From: JAJFFW01 sp039187035
GTDB taxonomy: Bacteria; Pseudomonadota; Alphaproteobacteria; Caulobacterales; Parvularculaceae
DNA: 12,768 nt
NCBI GenBank assembly: GCA_039187035.1
Contig: JBCCZS010000082.1
Location: 1 to 12,768 of the forward strand
Direction: 5' to 3'
A program made the position numbers and the translations under genes. This document shows positions 1 to 6,667 of this stretch, one piece after another; the first letter of the stretch is position 1, and each line of letters starts with the position of its first letter. The notes beneath the pieces are model-generated. The model was not told where the DNA came from and ran no database searches. It saw only the letters and a program-made list of their open reading frames with translations.

Positions 1-1048
1 CGACGCGCTTGCCGAGGAGGTTCTGACGAAAGCGGCCCTGCTTGCCTTTCAGCATGTCGGAAAGCGACTTCAGCGGGCGTTTGTTCGTACCCGTGATGAC
101 GCGCCCGCGCCGGCCGTTGTCGAACAAGGCGTCGACGGCCTCCTGCAGCATGCGCTTTTCGTTGCGCACGATGATGTCGGGCGCGCGGAGCTCGATGAGG
201 CGCTTCAGGCGGTTATTCCGATTGATGACGCGGCGATAAAGATCGTTGAGATCCGACGTTGCGAAACGGCCGCCGTCGAGCGGGACGAGCGGGCGCAGTT
301 CCGGCGGGATCACCGGAATGACCGTCATGATCATCCATTCGGGCCGGTTCCCCGACTCGATGAACGCGTTGATGATCTTCAAGCGCTTGGCGAGCTTCTT
401 CGGTTTCAGTTCGGTCGTCGCCTCGGCGATCTCGACTTTGAGCTGCTCGGCGATCGCTTCGAGATCCATATTCGCGAGGATCTCGCGAATGGCTTCGGCG
501 CCGATGCTGGCCGTAAAGGAGTCCTCGCCGTACTCCTCCTGGGCCTGCATGTACTCTTCTTCGGAGAGAAGCTGGTTTTGCTCGAGCGGCGTCAGGCCCG
601 GCTCGATGACGATGTAGTGCTCAAAATAGAGGACGCGCTCGACGTCCTTTAGCGTCATGTCGAGCATCAGCGAGATGCGGCTCGGCAGCGACTTCAAGAA
701 CCAAATGTGGGCGCAGGGCGCGGCCAGCTCGATGTGGCCCATGCGGTCGCGGCGGACTTTCGTCAACGTCACCTCGACGCCGCACTTTTCGCACGTGATG
801 CCTTTGTACTTCATGCGCTTGTACTTGCCGCACAAGCACTCGTAGTCCTTCACCGGCCCGAAGATCCGCGCGCAGAAAAGACCGTCCCGCTCCGGCTTGA
901 ACGTGCGGTAGTTGATGGTCTCCGGCTTTTTGATCTCGCCGAACGACCAGGAGAGAATTTTCTCCGGGCTCGCGAGCGAAATGCGGATCTGGTTGAACGT
1001 CGCCGGCGGCGCGACCGGATTGAATACGTTCATCATTTCCTGGGACAT
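1..1048 (-). CDS. rpoC: DNA-directed RNA polymerase subunit beta' (N-terminal part, cut by the window edge)
   Basis: This is the beta' subunit of core RNA polymerase; only the first 349 codons are in the window. The protein starts MSQEMMNVFNP and keeps family sequence throughout: the N-terminal zinc-binding domain with Cys71, Cys73, Cys86 and Cys89 (ECLCGKYK, then TCEKCG), the clamp segment with VRRDRMGHIELA, and NLLGKRV at the left edge. The catalytic NADFDGD motif lies outside the window. The ATG at 1046-1048 has GAGG 6 bases and AAGGAC 11 bases upstream. The frame is uninterrupted. Unusually, rpoC does not follow rpoB directly: two small genes of a BrnT/BrnA module lie between them, about 590 bases in all. 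It is presumably still read from the upstream rpoB transcript, as no obvious promoter was seen in the short gap before it. Confidence 0.98.
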   Translation of the reverse strand, partial: MSQEMMNVFNPVAPPATFNQIRISLASPEKILSWSFGEIKKPETINYRTFKPERDGLFCARIFGPVKDYECLCGKYKRMKYKGITCEKCGVEVTLTKVRRDRMGHIELAAPCAHIWFLKSLPSRISLMLDMTLKDVERVLYFEHYIVIEPGLTPLEQNQLLSEEEYMQAQEEYGEDSFTASIGAEAIREILANMDLEAIAEQLKVEIAEATTELKPKKLAKRLKIINAFIESGNRPEWMIMTVIPVIPPELRPLVPLDGGRFATSDLNDLYRRVINRNNRLKRLIELRAPDIIVRNEKRMLQEAVDALFDNGRRGRVITGTNKRPLKSLSDMLKGKQGRFRQNLLGKRV

Positions 1049-1069
1049 GGGGCACCTCGTCCTTTAATG

Positions 1070-1099
1070 CGCCCCGTACCGGGGCGGGTCCGTCGGACC
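1070..1099 (-). promoter_or_regulatory. Two tandem stem-loops between brnA and rpoC
   Basis: The 64-base gap between the brnA stop and the rpoC start is largely filled by two perfect hairpins. One pairs CGCCCCG (1070-1076) with CGGGGCG (1080-1086) around a 3-base loop. The other pairs GGTCC (1087-1091) with GGACC (1095-1099), also around 3 bases. They abut each other and end five bases before the AAGGAC of the rpoC ribosome binding site. No T-run follows on the minus strand, so they do not look like a terminator. A role in mRNA processing, or in insulating rpoC translation from the inserted module, is inference. Confidence 0.45.
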
Positions 1100-1112
1100 G
1101 AATTCCAATTCG

Positions 1113-1337
1113 TCAGTCGTCGTGGCCGTCGAACGGCCTGGAAGGCTCGGCAAGCTCGGGTCGGCGTTCGCGCACCGGCTTGAACCGTTTCAACTCGTTT
1201 TCGGTCGGCAACCACGCATCGGCATCGCCTGACGCCGCTTCACGAATTGCGGCGTCGGTAAGCGGAGCGAGCGACAGCCGGCCACGGCGCCGCGCCGTCG
1301 CTTCGATCTCCGCCAGGGTCAACCTTACAATCGCCAC
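1113..1337 (-). CDS. brnA: BrnA-like antitoxin, short form without a ribbon-helix-helix tail
   Basis: This is the probable antitoxin partner of the upstream BrnT toxin, expected to bind it and block its RNase activity. The 74-residue product starts VAIVRLTLAEIEA (GTG start) and continues with APLTDAAIREAASGDADAW. That matches the N-terminal pattern of BrnA-family proteins: a short strand, then a helix, then L-T-D-x-x-I-x-x-A followed by D-x-D-A. The rest (ENELKRFKPVRERR, with an acidic end) shows no ribbon-helix-helix motif. The other frames of the short stretch before rpoC encode none either, so a simple frameshift does not explain the loss. The GTG at 1335-1337 was chosen because family members begin just before I-V-R. 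A GTG at 1397 would add 20 unlikely residues overlapping brnT. Toxin-then-antitoxin is the usual brnTA order. The assignment rests on the partner, the order and the N-terminal pattern. Confidence 0.72.
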   Translation of the reverse strand: MAIVRLTLAEIEATARRRGRLSLAPLTDAAIREAASGDADAWLPTENELKRFKPVRERRPELAEPSRPFDGHDD

Positions 1338-1344
1338 GCTTGGC

Positions 1345-1629
1345 TCACCGCTCCGCTCTCGACAGAAAGTACCGGCGTTCTTCCGCCTTCGTTGCACGCC
1401 GCGCTGAGATCAGCCGAATGAGATCGGCGTCGCGTTCGGTCGCGACCACAAAAAGGACGTCAAGGCTGACCATGCCGATCACGGCGATCCTTTCTTCTGC
1501 GTAGTCGAACCGATCGTCGACGGTTTCCAACCGATAAGGGTCGAGGAACACTTCGGCGGCAAGTTCGAAACGAACGCCATGTTTCGCAAAGTTGCCCGCG
1601 TCTTTTTCCTCATCCCATTCGAAGCGCAT
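1345..1629 (-). CDS. brnT: BrnT family toxin (DUF497, RelE-like ribonuclease)
   Basis: This is the toxin of a type II BrnT/BrnA module, a small RelE-fold ribonuclease that slows translation when free of its antitoxin. The 94-residue product has the full family signature: FEWDEEKDAGNFAKHGV at residues 3-19, the VFLDP turn at 27-31, the strand VIGMV with VLFVVATER (residues 58-66), and the basic core LIRLISARRATKAEERRY at 70-87. The length is normal and nothing is truncated. The ATG lies 10 bases after the rpoB TGA, and there is no clear Shine-Dalgarno sequence, so translation may depend on ribosomes finishing rpoB. By eye the gene is lower in GC than rpoB (roughly half near its 5' end), a mild sign of acquisition. 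Whether it is still toxic cannot be read from the sequence. Confidence 0.93.
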   Translation of the reverse strand: MRFEWDEEKDAGNFAKHGVRFELAAEVFLDPYRLETVDDRFDYAEERIAVIGMVSLDVLFVVATERDADLIRLISARRATKAEERRYFLSRAER

Positions 1630-1639
1630 CGCCGCGCCG

Positions 1640-4600
1640 TCACCCCGTCTGCAGCTCCACGTTCAGGCCCAACGAGCGCATCTCTTTAACGAGCACGTTA
1701 AAGCTTTCCGGAATGCCGGCTTCGAAACTGTCGTCGCCGCGGACGATCGCCTCGTAGACTTTCGTCCGGCCCGCGACGTCGTCCGACTTCACGGTCAGCA
1801 TCTCCTGCAGCGTGTAGGCCGCGCCGTAGGCTTCGAGCGCCCAGACTTCCATCTCGCCGAAACGCTGACCGCCGAACTGCGCCTTGCCGCCGAGCGGCTG
1901 CTGGGTGACCAGCGAGTACGGCCCGATCGACCGCGCGTGGATCTTGTCGTCGACCAGGTGGTGGAGCTTCAAAAGATATTTGTACCCCACGGTCACCTGG
2001 CGCGCGAACTGCTCGCCCGTGCGGCCGTCATACAAAGTCACCTGCCCGGACCGCTCCAGGCCCGCGCGCGCCAACATTTCGACAATGTCGGCTTCTTCCG
2101 CGCCGTCGAAGACCGGCGTTGCGATCGGCACGCCGCGCACGAGGTTGCCGGCGAGTTCTTTGACTTCTTCGTTAGAGCGCGGGAGCGCCTGCTCCTCGCC
2201 GTAGGCGATCTTGAGCTTCTCGACGAGGTCGTCGCGCGACCCGACATTAGCGTTCCACGCCTCGTAGGCTTCGCCGATCTGCTTGCCGAGACCGCGGCAC
2301 GCCCAGCCGAGGTGCGTTTCCAAAATCTGCCCGACATTCATCCGCGAGGGCACGCCGAGCGGATTCAAGACGATATCGACGGCGGTCCCGTCCTCCAAGA
2401 ACGGCATGTCTTCCATCGGCGCGATCTTGGAGATGACGCCTTTATTGCCGTGACGGCCGGCCATCTTGTCGCCCGGCTGAAGCTTGCGCTTCACCGCGAC
2501 AAACACTTTGACCATTTTCATCACGCCCGGCGGCAACTCGTCGCCGCGGCGCAGCTTGTCGACCTTGTCGTCGAACCGCGCCTCGAGGCGAGAGCGGCTC
2601 TCGTCGTACTGCTTTTTGAGCGCCTCGACTTCGGCCATGGCCGCGTCGTCGTCGAGCCCGATTTTCCACCACTGGCCCTTCGTCAAAATGTCGAGCGTCT
2701 CGTCGGTGATGGTGCCCTTGTTGAGTTCCTTCGGACCGGAAACGGCGTTCTTGCCCATGAGCAATTCGCGCAGGCGCGCGAAGATGTTCCGTTCCAGGAT
2801 CGACAATTCGTCGTCGCGGTCTTTGGCGAGCGCGTCGATTTCTTCGCGTTCAATGGCGACCGCGCGCTGGTCTTTGTCGACGCCGTGGCGGTTGAAGACG
2901 CGCACTTCGACGACCGTCCCGGAGGCGCCCGGCGGCAATTTCAACGACGTGTCGCGCACGTCGGAGGCTTTCTCGCCGAAGATGGCGCGAAGGAGCTTTT
3001 CCTCCGGCGTCATCGGGCTTTCGCCCTTCGGCGTGATTTTGCCGACGAGAATGTCGCCCGGGTGGACCTCCGACCCGATCGCGACGATGCCCGCTTCGTC
3101 GAGATTGCGCAGCGCTTCTTCCGAAACGTTGGGAATGTCGCGGGTGATCTCTTCCGGCCCGAGCTTGGTGTCGCGGGCCATCACCTCGAACTCTTCGATA
3201 TGCACCGACGTGAAAACGTCGTCGCGCACGATGCGTTCGGAAATGAGGATCGAGTCCTCGAAATTGTAGCCGTTCCACGGCATGAACGCGACGAGGACGT
3301 TCTTGCCGAGCGCCAGTTCGCCGAGGTCCGTCGACGGACCGTCCGCGATAATGTCGCCCGCCTGGATCTGATCGCCGATCCTCACGAGCGGGCGTTGATT
3401 GATGCAGGTCGACTGATTCGACCGCTGAAACTTGCGCAGATTGTAGATGTCGACCCCGGGCTTGGCGGGATCGAGATCCTCCGTCGCCCGGATGACGATG
3501 CGCTGCGCGTCGACTTGTTCGACGACGCCGGTGCGCCGGGCGGCGACCGCCGCGCCGGAATCGCGCGCGACGACGGATTCCATCCCCGTCCCCACGTACG
3601 GCGCCTCGGCCTGCAACAGCGGCACGGCCTGGCGTTGCATGTTGGAGCCCATGAGCGCGCGGTTGGCGTCGTCATTTTCGAGGAACGGGATGAGCGCCGC
3701 GGCGACCGAGACGAGCTGTTTCGGCGAGACGTCGATGTACGCGACGTCCTCGCGCGGTACGAGCGTCGCGTCGCCGCCGACGCGGCAGTTGACGAACTCG
3801 TTGTTGAGCCGGCCCTCGCCGTCGATATCGGCGTTCGCCTGCGCGATCGCAAAGCGCTGTTCTTCCATCGCCGACAGATAGACGACGTCGTCGGTCACCT
3901 TGCCGTCGATGACGCGACGGTACGGGCTTTCGATAAAGCCGTATTTGTTGACCTGCGCGTGCGTCGCCAGCGAATTGATAAGGCCGATGTTCGGGCCTTC
4001 CGGCGTTTCGATCGGGCAGATCCGACCATAGTGCGTCGGGTGGACGTCGCGCACCTCAAAGCCCGCGCGTTCGCGCGTCAGGCCGCCCGGCCCGAGCGCC
4101 GACAAACGCCGCTTGTGGGTGATCTCCGACAAGGGGTTCGTCTGGTCCATGAATTGCGACAGCTGCGAGGCGCCGAAAAACTCGCGCACCGCCGCCGCGA
4201 CGGGTTTCGCGTTGATGAGGTCGTGCGGCATCAGCGTTTCAAGCTCGGCCGACGACATGCGTTCTTTGATGGCCCGCTCCATCCGCAACAAGCCGACGCG
4301 GTATTGGTTCTCCATCAACTCCCCGACCGACCGGACGCGCCGGTTGCCGAGATTGTCGATATCGTCGATTTCGCCGCGGCCGTCGCGTAGGCCGACGAGC
4401 GTCTTCAGCACCGACAGAATGTCTTCTTTGCGCAGCGTACGGAGCGTGTCGTCGGTCTCGAAATCGAGACGGATGTTCATTTTCACACGGCCGACCGCGG
4501 AAAGGTCGTAGCGTTCGTCGTCGAAGAAGAGGCCGTAGAAGAGGCCCTCGGCCGTTTCCAAGGTCGGCGGCTCGCCCGGCCGCATGACGCGGTAAATGTC

Positions 4601-5716
4601 GATCAGCGCCATGTCGCGGTTGGAGTTTTTGTCCGCCGCCAGCGTATTGCGCATGTAGCCGCCGATCGTGACGTGGTCGACGTCGATCGTGTCGAAGGCG
4701 TCGATGCCGATTTCAGCGAACAGCTCCAAGTGCTTGGCGCTGATTTCGTCGCCGGCCTCGGCGTAAATCTCGCCCGTCTCGAAGTTGACGAGGTCGGACG
4801 CGAAATAGCGGCCGATCATTTGCTCGTCGGTCACAAGAAGATCGGACAGGCCGTCCTCGGCGAGCTTCTTCGCGGCGCGCGCGGTGAGCTTTTTGCCCGC
4901 CTCGCCGACGACGTCGCCGGTCTTGGCGTCAACGAGATCGACGTCGAGCTTCACGCCCTTGAACCGATCGACGGCGAACGGCGCGGTGAACCCGCCCTCG
5001 ACGCGCTGATGCGGGACGCGATCGTAAAACTCGTCCAGGATTTCTTCCTGGTCCATGCCGAGCGCGTAAAGAAGCGTCGTCGCCGGCAGCTTGCGACGCC
5101 GGTCGATGCGCACATTGACGATGTCTTTGGGATCGAATTCGAAGTCGAGCCAGGAGCCGCGATACGGAATGATCCGCGCGGCGAAAAGCAATTTGCCGGA
5201 CGAGTGCGTCTTGCCGCGATCATGGTCGAAGAAGACGCCCGGCGAGCGGTGCATCTGGGAGACGATGACGCGCTCGGTCCCGTTGACGATGAACGTGCCG
5301 TTGTCGGTCATGAGCGGCAACTCGCCCATGAACACTTCTTGTTCTTTGACGTCGCGGATCGACTTGGCGCCGGTGTCCTCGTCGACTTCGAAAACCGCGA
5401 GCCGCAAGGTCACCTTGAGCGGCGCCGCGTACGTCATGTCGCGCTGTTGGCATTCGTCGACGTCGTATTTCGGGTCTTCGAATTGGTACGACACATATTC
5501 GAGGACCGCCGTCTCCGTGAAATCGGAGATCGGAAAGACCGAGCGGAACACGGCCTCAATGCCTTCGTTCAGCCGGTCTTCGGGCGCGACGTGGCGCTGG
5601 AGAAATTGTTCGTAGCTGTCTTTTTGAACCTGGATCAGGTTCGGCATGGGGGCGGCGTCGCCGATGCGGCCGAAGTTTTTGCGAATTCGTTTCTTCTCAA
5701 CGAATGATTGCAACAT
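1640..5716 (-). CDS. rpoB: DNA-directed RNA polymerase subunit beta
   Basis: This is the beta subunit of core RNA polymerase, 1358 residues, which is normal for alphaproteobacteria. It begins MLQSFVEKKRIRKNFGRI and ends VEMRSLGLN-type family sequence (KEMRSLGLNVELQTG). The rifampicin-binding region starts at FFGASQLSQFMDQTN (residues 513-527) and runs through THKRRLSALGPGG. The positions equal to E. coli D516, H526 and S531 are Asp524, His534 and Ser539, the drug-sensitive state. Other landmarks are RICPIETPEGPNIGLI, EFEVMARDTKLGPEEIT, KMAGRHGNKGVIS and GGKAQFGGQRFGEMEVWALEAYGA. The longer upstream open frame was rejected because the family starts at MLQSF and AAGGAC lies 5 bases before this ATG. 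Its stop is followed 10 bases later by brnT instead of by rpoC. Confidence 0.99.
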   Translation of the reverse strand: MLQSFVEKKRIRKNFGRIGDAAPMPNLIQVQKDSYEQFLQRHVAPEDRLNEGIEAVFRSVFPISDFTETAVLEYVSYQFEDPKYDVDECQQRDMTYAAPLKVTLRLAVFEVDEDTGAKSIRDVKEQEVFMGELPLMTDNGTFIVNGTERVIVSQMHRSPGVFFDHDRGKTHSSGKLLFAARIIPYRGSWLDFEFDPKDIVNVRIDRRRKLPATTLLYALGMDQEEILDEFYDRVPHQRVEGGFTAPFAVDRFKGVKLDVDLVDAKTGDVVGEAGKKLTARAAKKLAEDGLSDLLVTDEQMIGRYFASDLVNFETGEIYAEAGDEISAKHLELFAEIGIDAFDTIDVDHVTIGGYMRNTLAADKNSNRDMALIDIYRVMRPGEPPTLETAEGLFYGLFFDDERYDLSAVGRVKMNIRLDFETDDTLRTLRKEDILSVLKTLVGLRDGRGEIDDIDNLGNRRVRSVGELMENQYRVGLLRMERAIKERMSSAELETLMPHDLINAKPVAAAVREFFGASQLSQFMDQTNPLSEITHKRRLSALGPGGLTRERAGFEVRDVHPTHYGRICPIETPEGPNIGLINSLATHAQVNKYGFIESPYRRVIDGKVTDDVVYLSAMEEQRFAIAQANADIDGEGRLNNEFVNCRVGGDATLVPREDVAYIDVSPKQLVSVAAALIPFLENDDANRALMGSNMQRQAVPLLQAEAPYVGTGMESVVARDSGAAVAARRTGVVEQVDAQRIVIRATEDLDPAKPGVDIYNLRKFQRSNQSTCINQRPLVRIGDQIQAGDIIADGPSTDLGELALGKNVLVAFMPWNGYNFEDSILISERIVRDDVFTSVHIEEFEVMARDTKLGPEEITRDIPNVSEEALRNLDEAGIVAIGSEVHPGDILVGKITPKGESPMTPEEKLLRAIFGEKASDVRDTSLKLPPGASGTVVEVRVFNRHGVDKDQRAVAIEREEIDALAKDRDDELSILERNIFARLRELLMGKNAVSGPKELNKGTITDETLDILTKGQWWKIGLDDDAAMAEVEALKKQYDESRSRLEARFDDKVDKLRRGDELPPGVMKMVKVFVAVKRKLQPGDKMAGRHGNKGVISKIAPMEDMPFLEDGTAVDIVLNPLGVPSRMNVGQILETHLGWACRGLGKQIGEAYEAWNANVGSRDDLVEKLKIAYGEEQALPRSNEEVKELAGNLVRGVPIATPVFDGAEEADIVEMLARAGLERSGQVTLYDGRTGEQFARQVTVGYKYLLKLHHLVDDKIHARSIGPYSLVTQQPLGGKAQFGGQRFGEMEVWALEAYGAAYTLQEMLTVKSDDVAGRTKVYEAIVRGDDSFEAGIPESFNVLVKEMRSLGLNVELQTG

Positions 5717-6062
5717 GGTGCGTCCTTGCTTCACGCCCGGCGACGGTCTGGCGTCCGTCCGGCAGGCGCGCGATTGTTTCAACGCGCAGCGGCATTTTCG
5801 GGACCGCGTCGTCCAACGCCCGCCCCCGCCCGGCCGCACTGCGACGACGGCCGCGTTACGCAGCCGTCGCGGGGGATCAAGACGAGCCGACGCTGTTCGG
5901 ACGGCGCGAGCCGCGGACGCCCGTAACGCAATGAAGGGGCGATCGCCTAAGGGCGCGCCCCGAACGTCGACTTGTCGATATTCAGGTCTTGGATGGACCG
6001 GATCTCAATGAATTTGCTCGCCGCACCGCTGTCCGCCGGCGCCACTTCCGACGGAGCGACGG

Positions 6063-6101
6063 TAGATAGCGCCGAGCCGCCGAGCGCGCAAGGCCTGTCA
6101 A
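6063..6101 (-). promoter_or_regulatory. Candidate internal promoter for rpoB
   Basis: Immediately after the T-run of the upstream terminator, the minus strand reads CTTGACA (TTGACA at 6096-6101, a perfect -35 hexamer). Further on is GCTATCTA, with TATCTA at 6063-6068, resembling the GCTA-type -10 of alphaproteobacterial housekeeping promoters. The gap between them is 27 bases, too long for a normal sigma-70 promoter. TTGCGC at 6086-6091 gives exactly 17 bases to TATCTA and could be the working -35, although it matches the consensus poorly. Terminator followed directly by promoter would make sense as a switch between ribosomal stalk and polymerase genes. Confidence 0.35.
6070..6085 (-). repeat. 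Perfect 8-bp tandem duplication inside the promoter spacer
   Basis: The minus strand carries GCTCGGCG twice in direct succession (6078-6085 and 6070-6077), between the TTGACA and the GCTATCT elements. Removing one copy would shorten the TTGACA-to-TATCTA spacing from 27 to 19 bases, close to a functional distance. This suggests slippage within the promoter. Confidence 0.7.
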
Positions 6102-6102
6102 G

Positions 6103-6123
6103 AAAAAACTTCGGCCCTCGAAG
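6103..6123 (-). terminator. Intrinsic terminator or attenuator between rplL and rpoB
   Basis: On the minus strand a perfect stem CTTCG (6119-6123) pairs with CGAAG (6109-6113) around the 5-base loop AGGGC. It is followed at once by six T residues (6103-6108), then C and TT. A competing stem, GGCTCT with AGGGCC and one G-U pair, uses the same bases. The stem is short, so partial termination is more likely than complete termination. This fits an attenuator controlling read-through from rplJL into rpoBC. Confidence 0.6.
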
Positions 6124-6194
6124 AGCCCGTTAGCGCGTCCCCGCGGCGGACGGGCGACCGAAGGCGACGCCCTGTAGCCGCCCGCCCGGTATGT

Positions 6195-6222
6195 GGGGCG
6201 GAGCCGCGCCGCGGCTCGCCCC
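6195..6222 (-). promoter_or_regulatory. Strong stem-loop 14 bases after the rplL stop
   Basis: Two 6-bp blocks stack with a single bulged base. GGGGCG pairs with CGCCCC, and AGCCGC with GCGGCT, closing a 3-base loop. There is no T-run after it, so it is not a typical terminator. Its position suggests an mRNA-stabilising structure or a processing site protecting the abundant rplJL message, but this is inference. Confidence 0.6.
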
Positions 6223-6236
6223 GTCGCCGTCGCGCC

Positions 6237-6620
6237 CTACTTGAGCTCGACTTTGGCGCCGGCCTCTTCGAGCTTCTTCTTGATTTCCTCGGCTTCTTCC
6301 TTGGCGGCCGCCTCTTTGACCGCCTTGCCGCCGGCTTCGACGAGTTCCTTGGCTTCTTTCAAGCCGAGCCCCGTAATCGCGCGCACTTCTTTGATGACGT
6401 TGATTTTCTTGTCGCCCGCTTCGAGGAGGATGACGTCGAATTCGGTCTTCTCTTCGGCGGCCTCGCCGCCCGCGCCGCCTGCGCCCGGAGCCGCCGCGAC
6501 GGCGACCGCGCCGGCGGCCGGCTCGATGCCGTACTCTTCTTTGAGAAGGTTTTTAAGCTCGGCCGCTTCCAGCAGCGTCAGGTTCACGAGTTCTTCGGCG
6601 AGTTTCTTGATGTCGGCCAT
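6237..6620 (-). CDS. rplL: 50S ribosomal protein L7/L12
   Basis: This is the ribosomal stalk protein that recruits and stimulates translation GTPases. The 127-residue product has the three classical parts. The N-terminal dimerisation helices are at residues 1-33 (MADIKKLAEELVNLTLLEAA). A flexible alanine/glycine/proline hinge follows at about 34-57. The globular C-terminal domain contains EKTEFDVILLEAGDKKI, NVIKEVRAITGLGLKEAK and VEAGGKAVKE. The ATG has AAGGAC 7 bases upstream. It lies 47 bases after the rplJ stop, in the normal order, and ends in TAG just before a strong hairpin. Confidence 0.99.
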   Translation of the reverse strand: MADIKKLAEELVNLTLLEAAELKNLLKEEYGIEPAAGAVAVAAAPGAGGAGGEAAEEKTEFDVILLEAGDKKINVIKEVRAITGLGLKEAKELVEAGGKAVKEAAAKEEAEEIKKKLEEAGAKVELK

Positions 6621-6667
6621 GGGGTTCGTCCTTCAATGGGTTGGGGGTCGTTCAAGCGACAGCCGCG

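Larger units (their letters stand above)
5717..6236 (-). promoter_or_regulatory. rplL-rpoB intergenic leader, 520 bases
   Basis: No protein of known family is found in this gap. It is rich in minus-strand secondary structure. From rplL towards rpoB there is a long hairpin at 6195-6222, a terminator-like hairpin with a T6 tract at 6103-6123, a promoter-like segment at 6063-6101, a two-part hairpin at 5936-5961 (GGGGCG with CGCCCC outside, CGCC with GGCG inside, 4-base loop), and a weaker 7-bp stem at 5845-5869. In E. coli the equivalent gap holds an attenuator and an RNase III site that set RNA polymerase output relative to L10/L12. A comparable role here is inference. A 32-codon minus-strand frame at 5947-6045 with a GTG start is discussed in the findings. 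Confidence 0.6.

Noticed and set aside
1033..1215. A frameshifted remnant of a ribbon-helix-helix domain for brnA in another frame
   Set aside because: The alternative frame reads basic, proline-rich sequence with no strand-helix-helix pattern, and the space before rpoC is too short for one.
4130..4190. Rifampicin-resistance changes in rpoB
   Set aside because: The key positions Asp524, His534 and Ser539 carry the drug-sensitive residues.
1592..4390. A 932-codon open frame on the plus strand opposite rpoB
   Set aside because: It mirrors the GC-rich codon pattern of rpoB, is rich in Arg, Val, Asp and His without any domain pattern, and rpoB is unmistakable on the other strand.
4673..5707. 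A 344-codon plus-strand frame opposite the rpoB 5' half
   Set aside because: Same shadow effect of third-position GC; no start signal and no family resemblance.
5646..6011. A 121-codon plus-strand frame in the rplL-rpoB gap
   Set aside because: No ribosome binding site, Arg- and Ala-rich, overlaps the rpoB start and the hairpins; not a credible protein.
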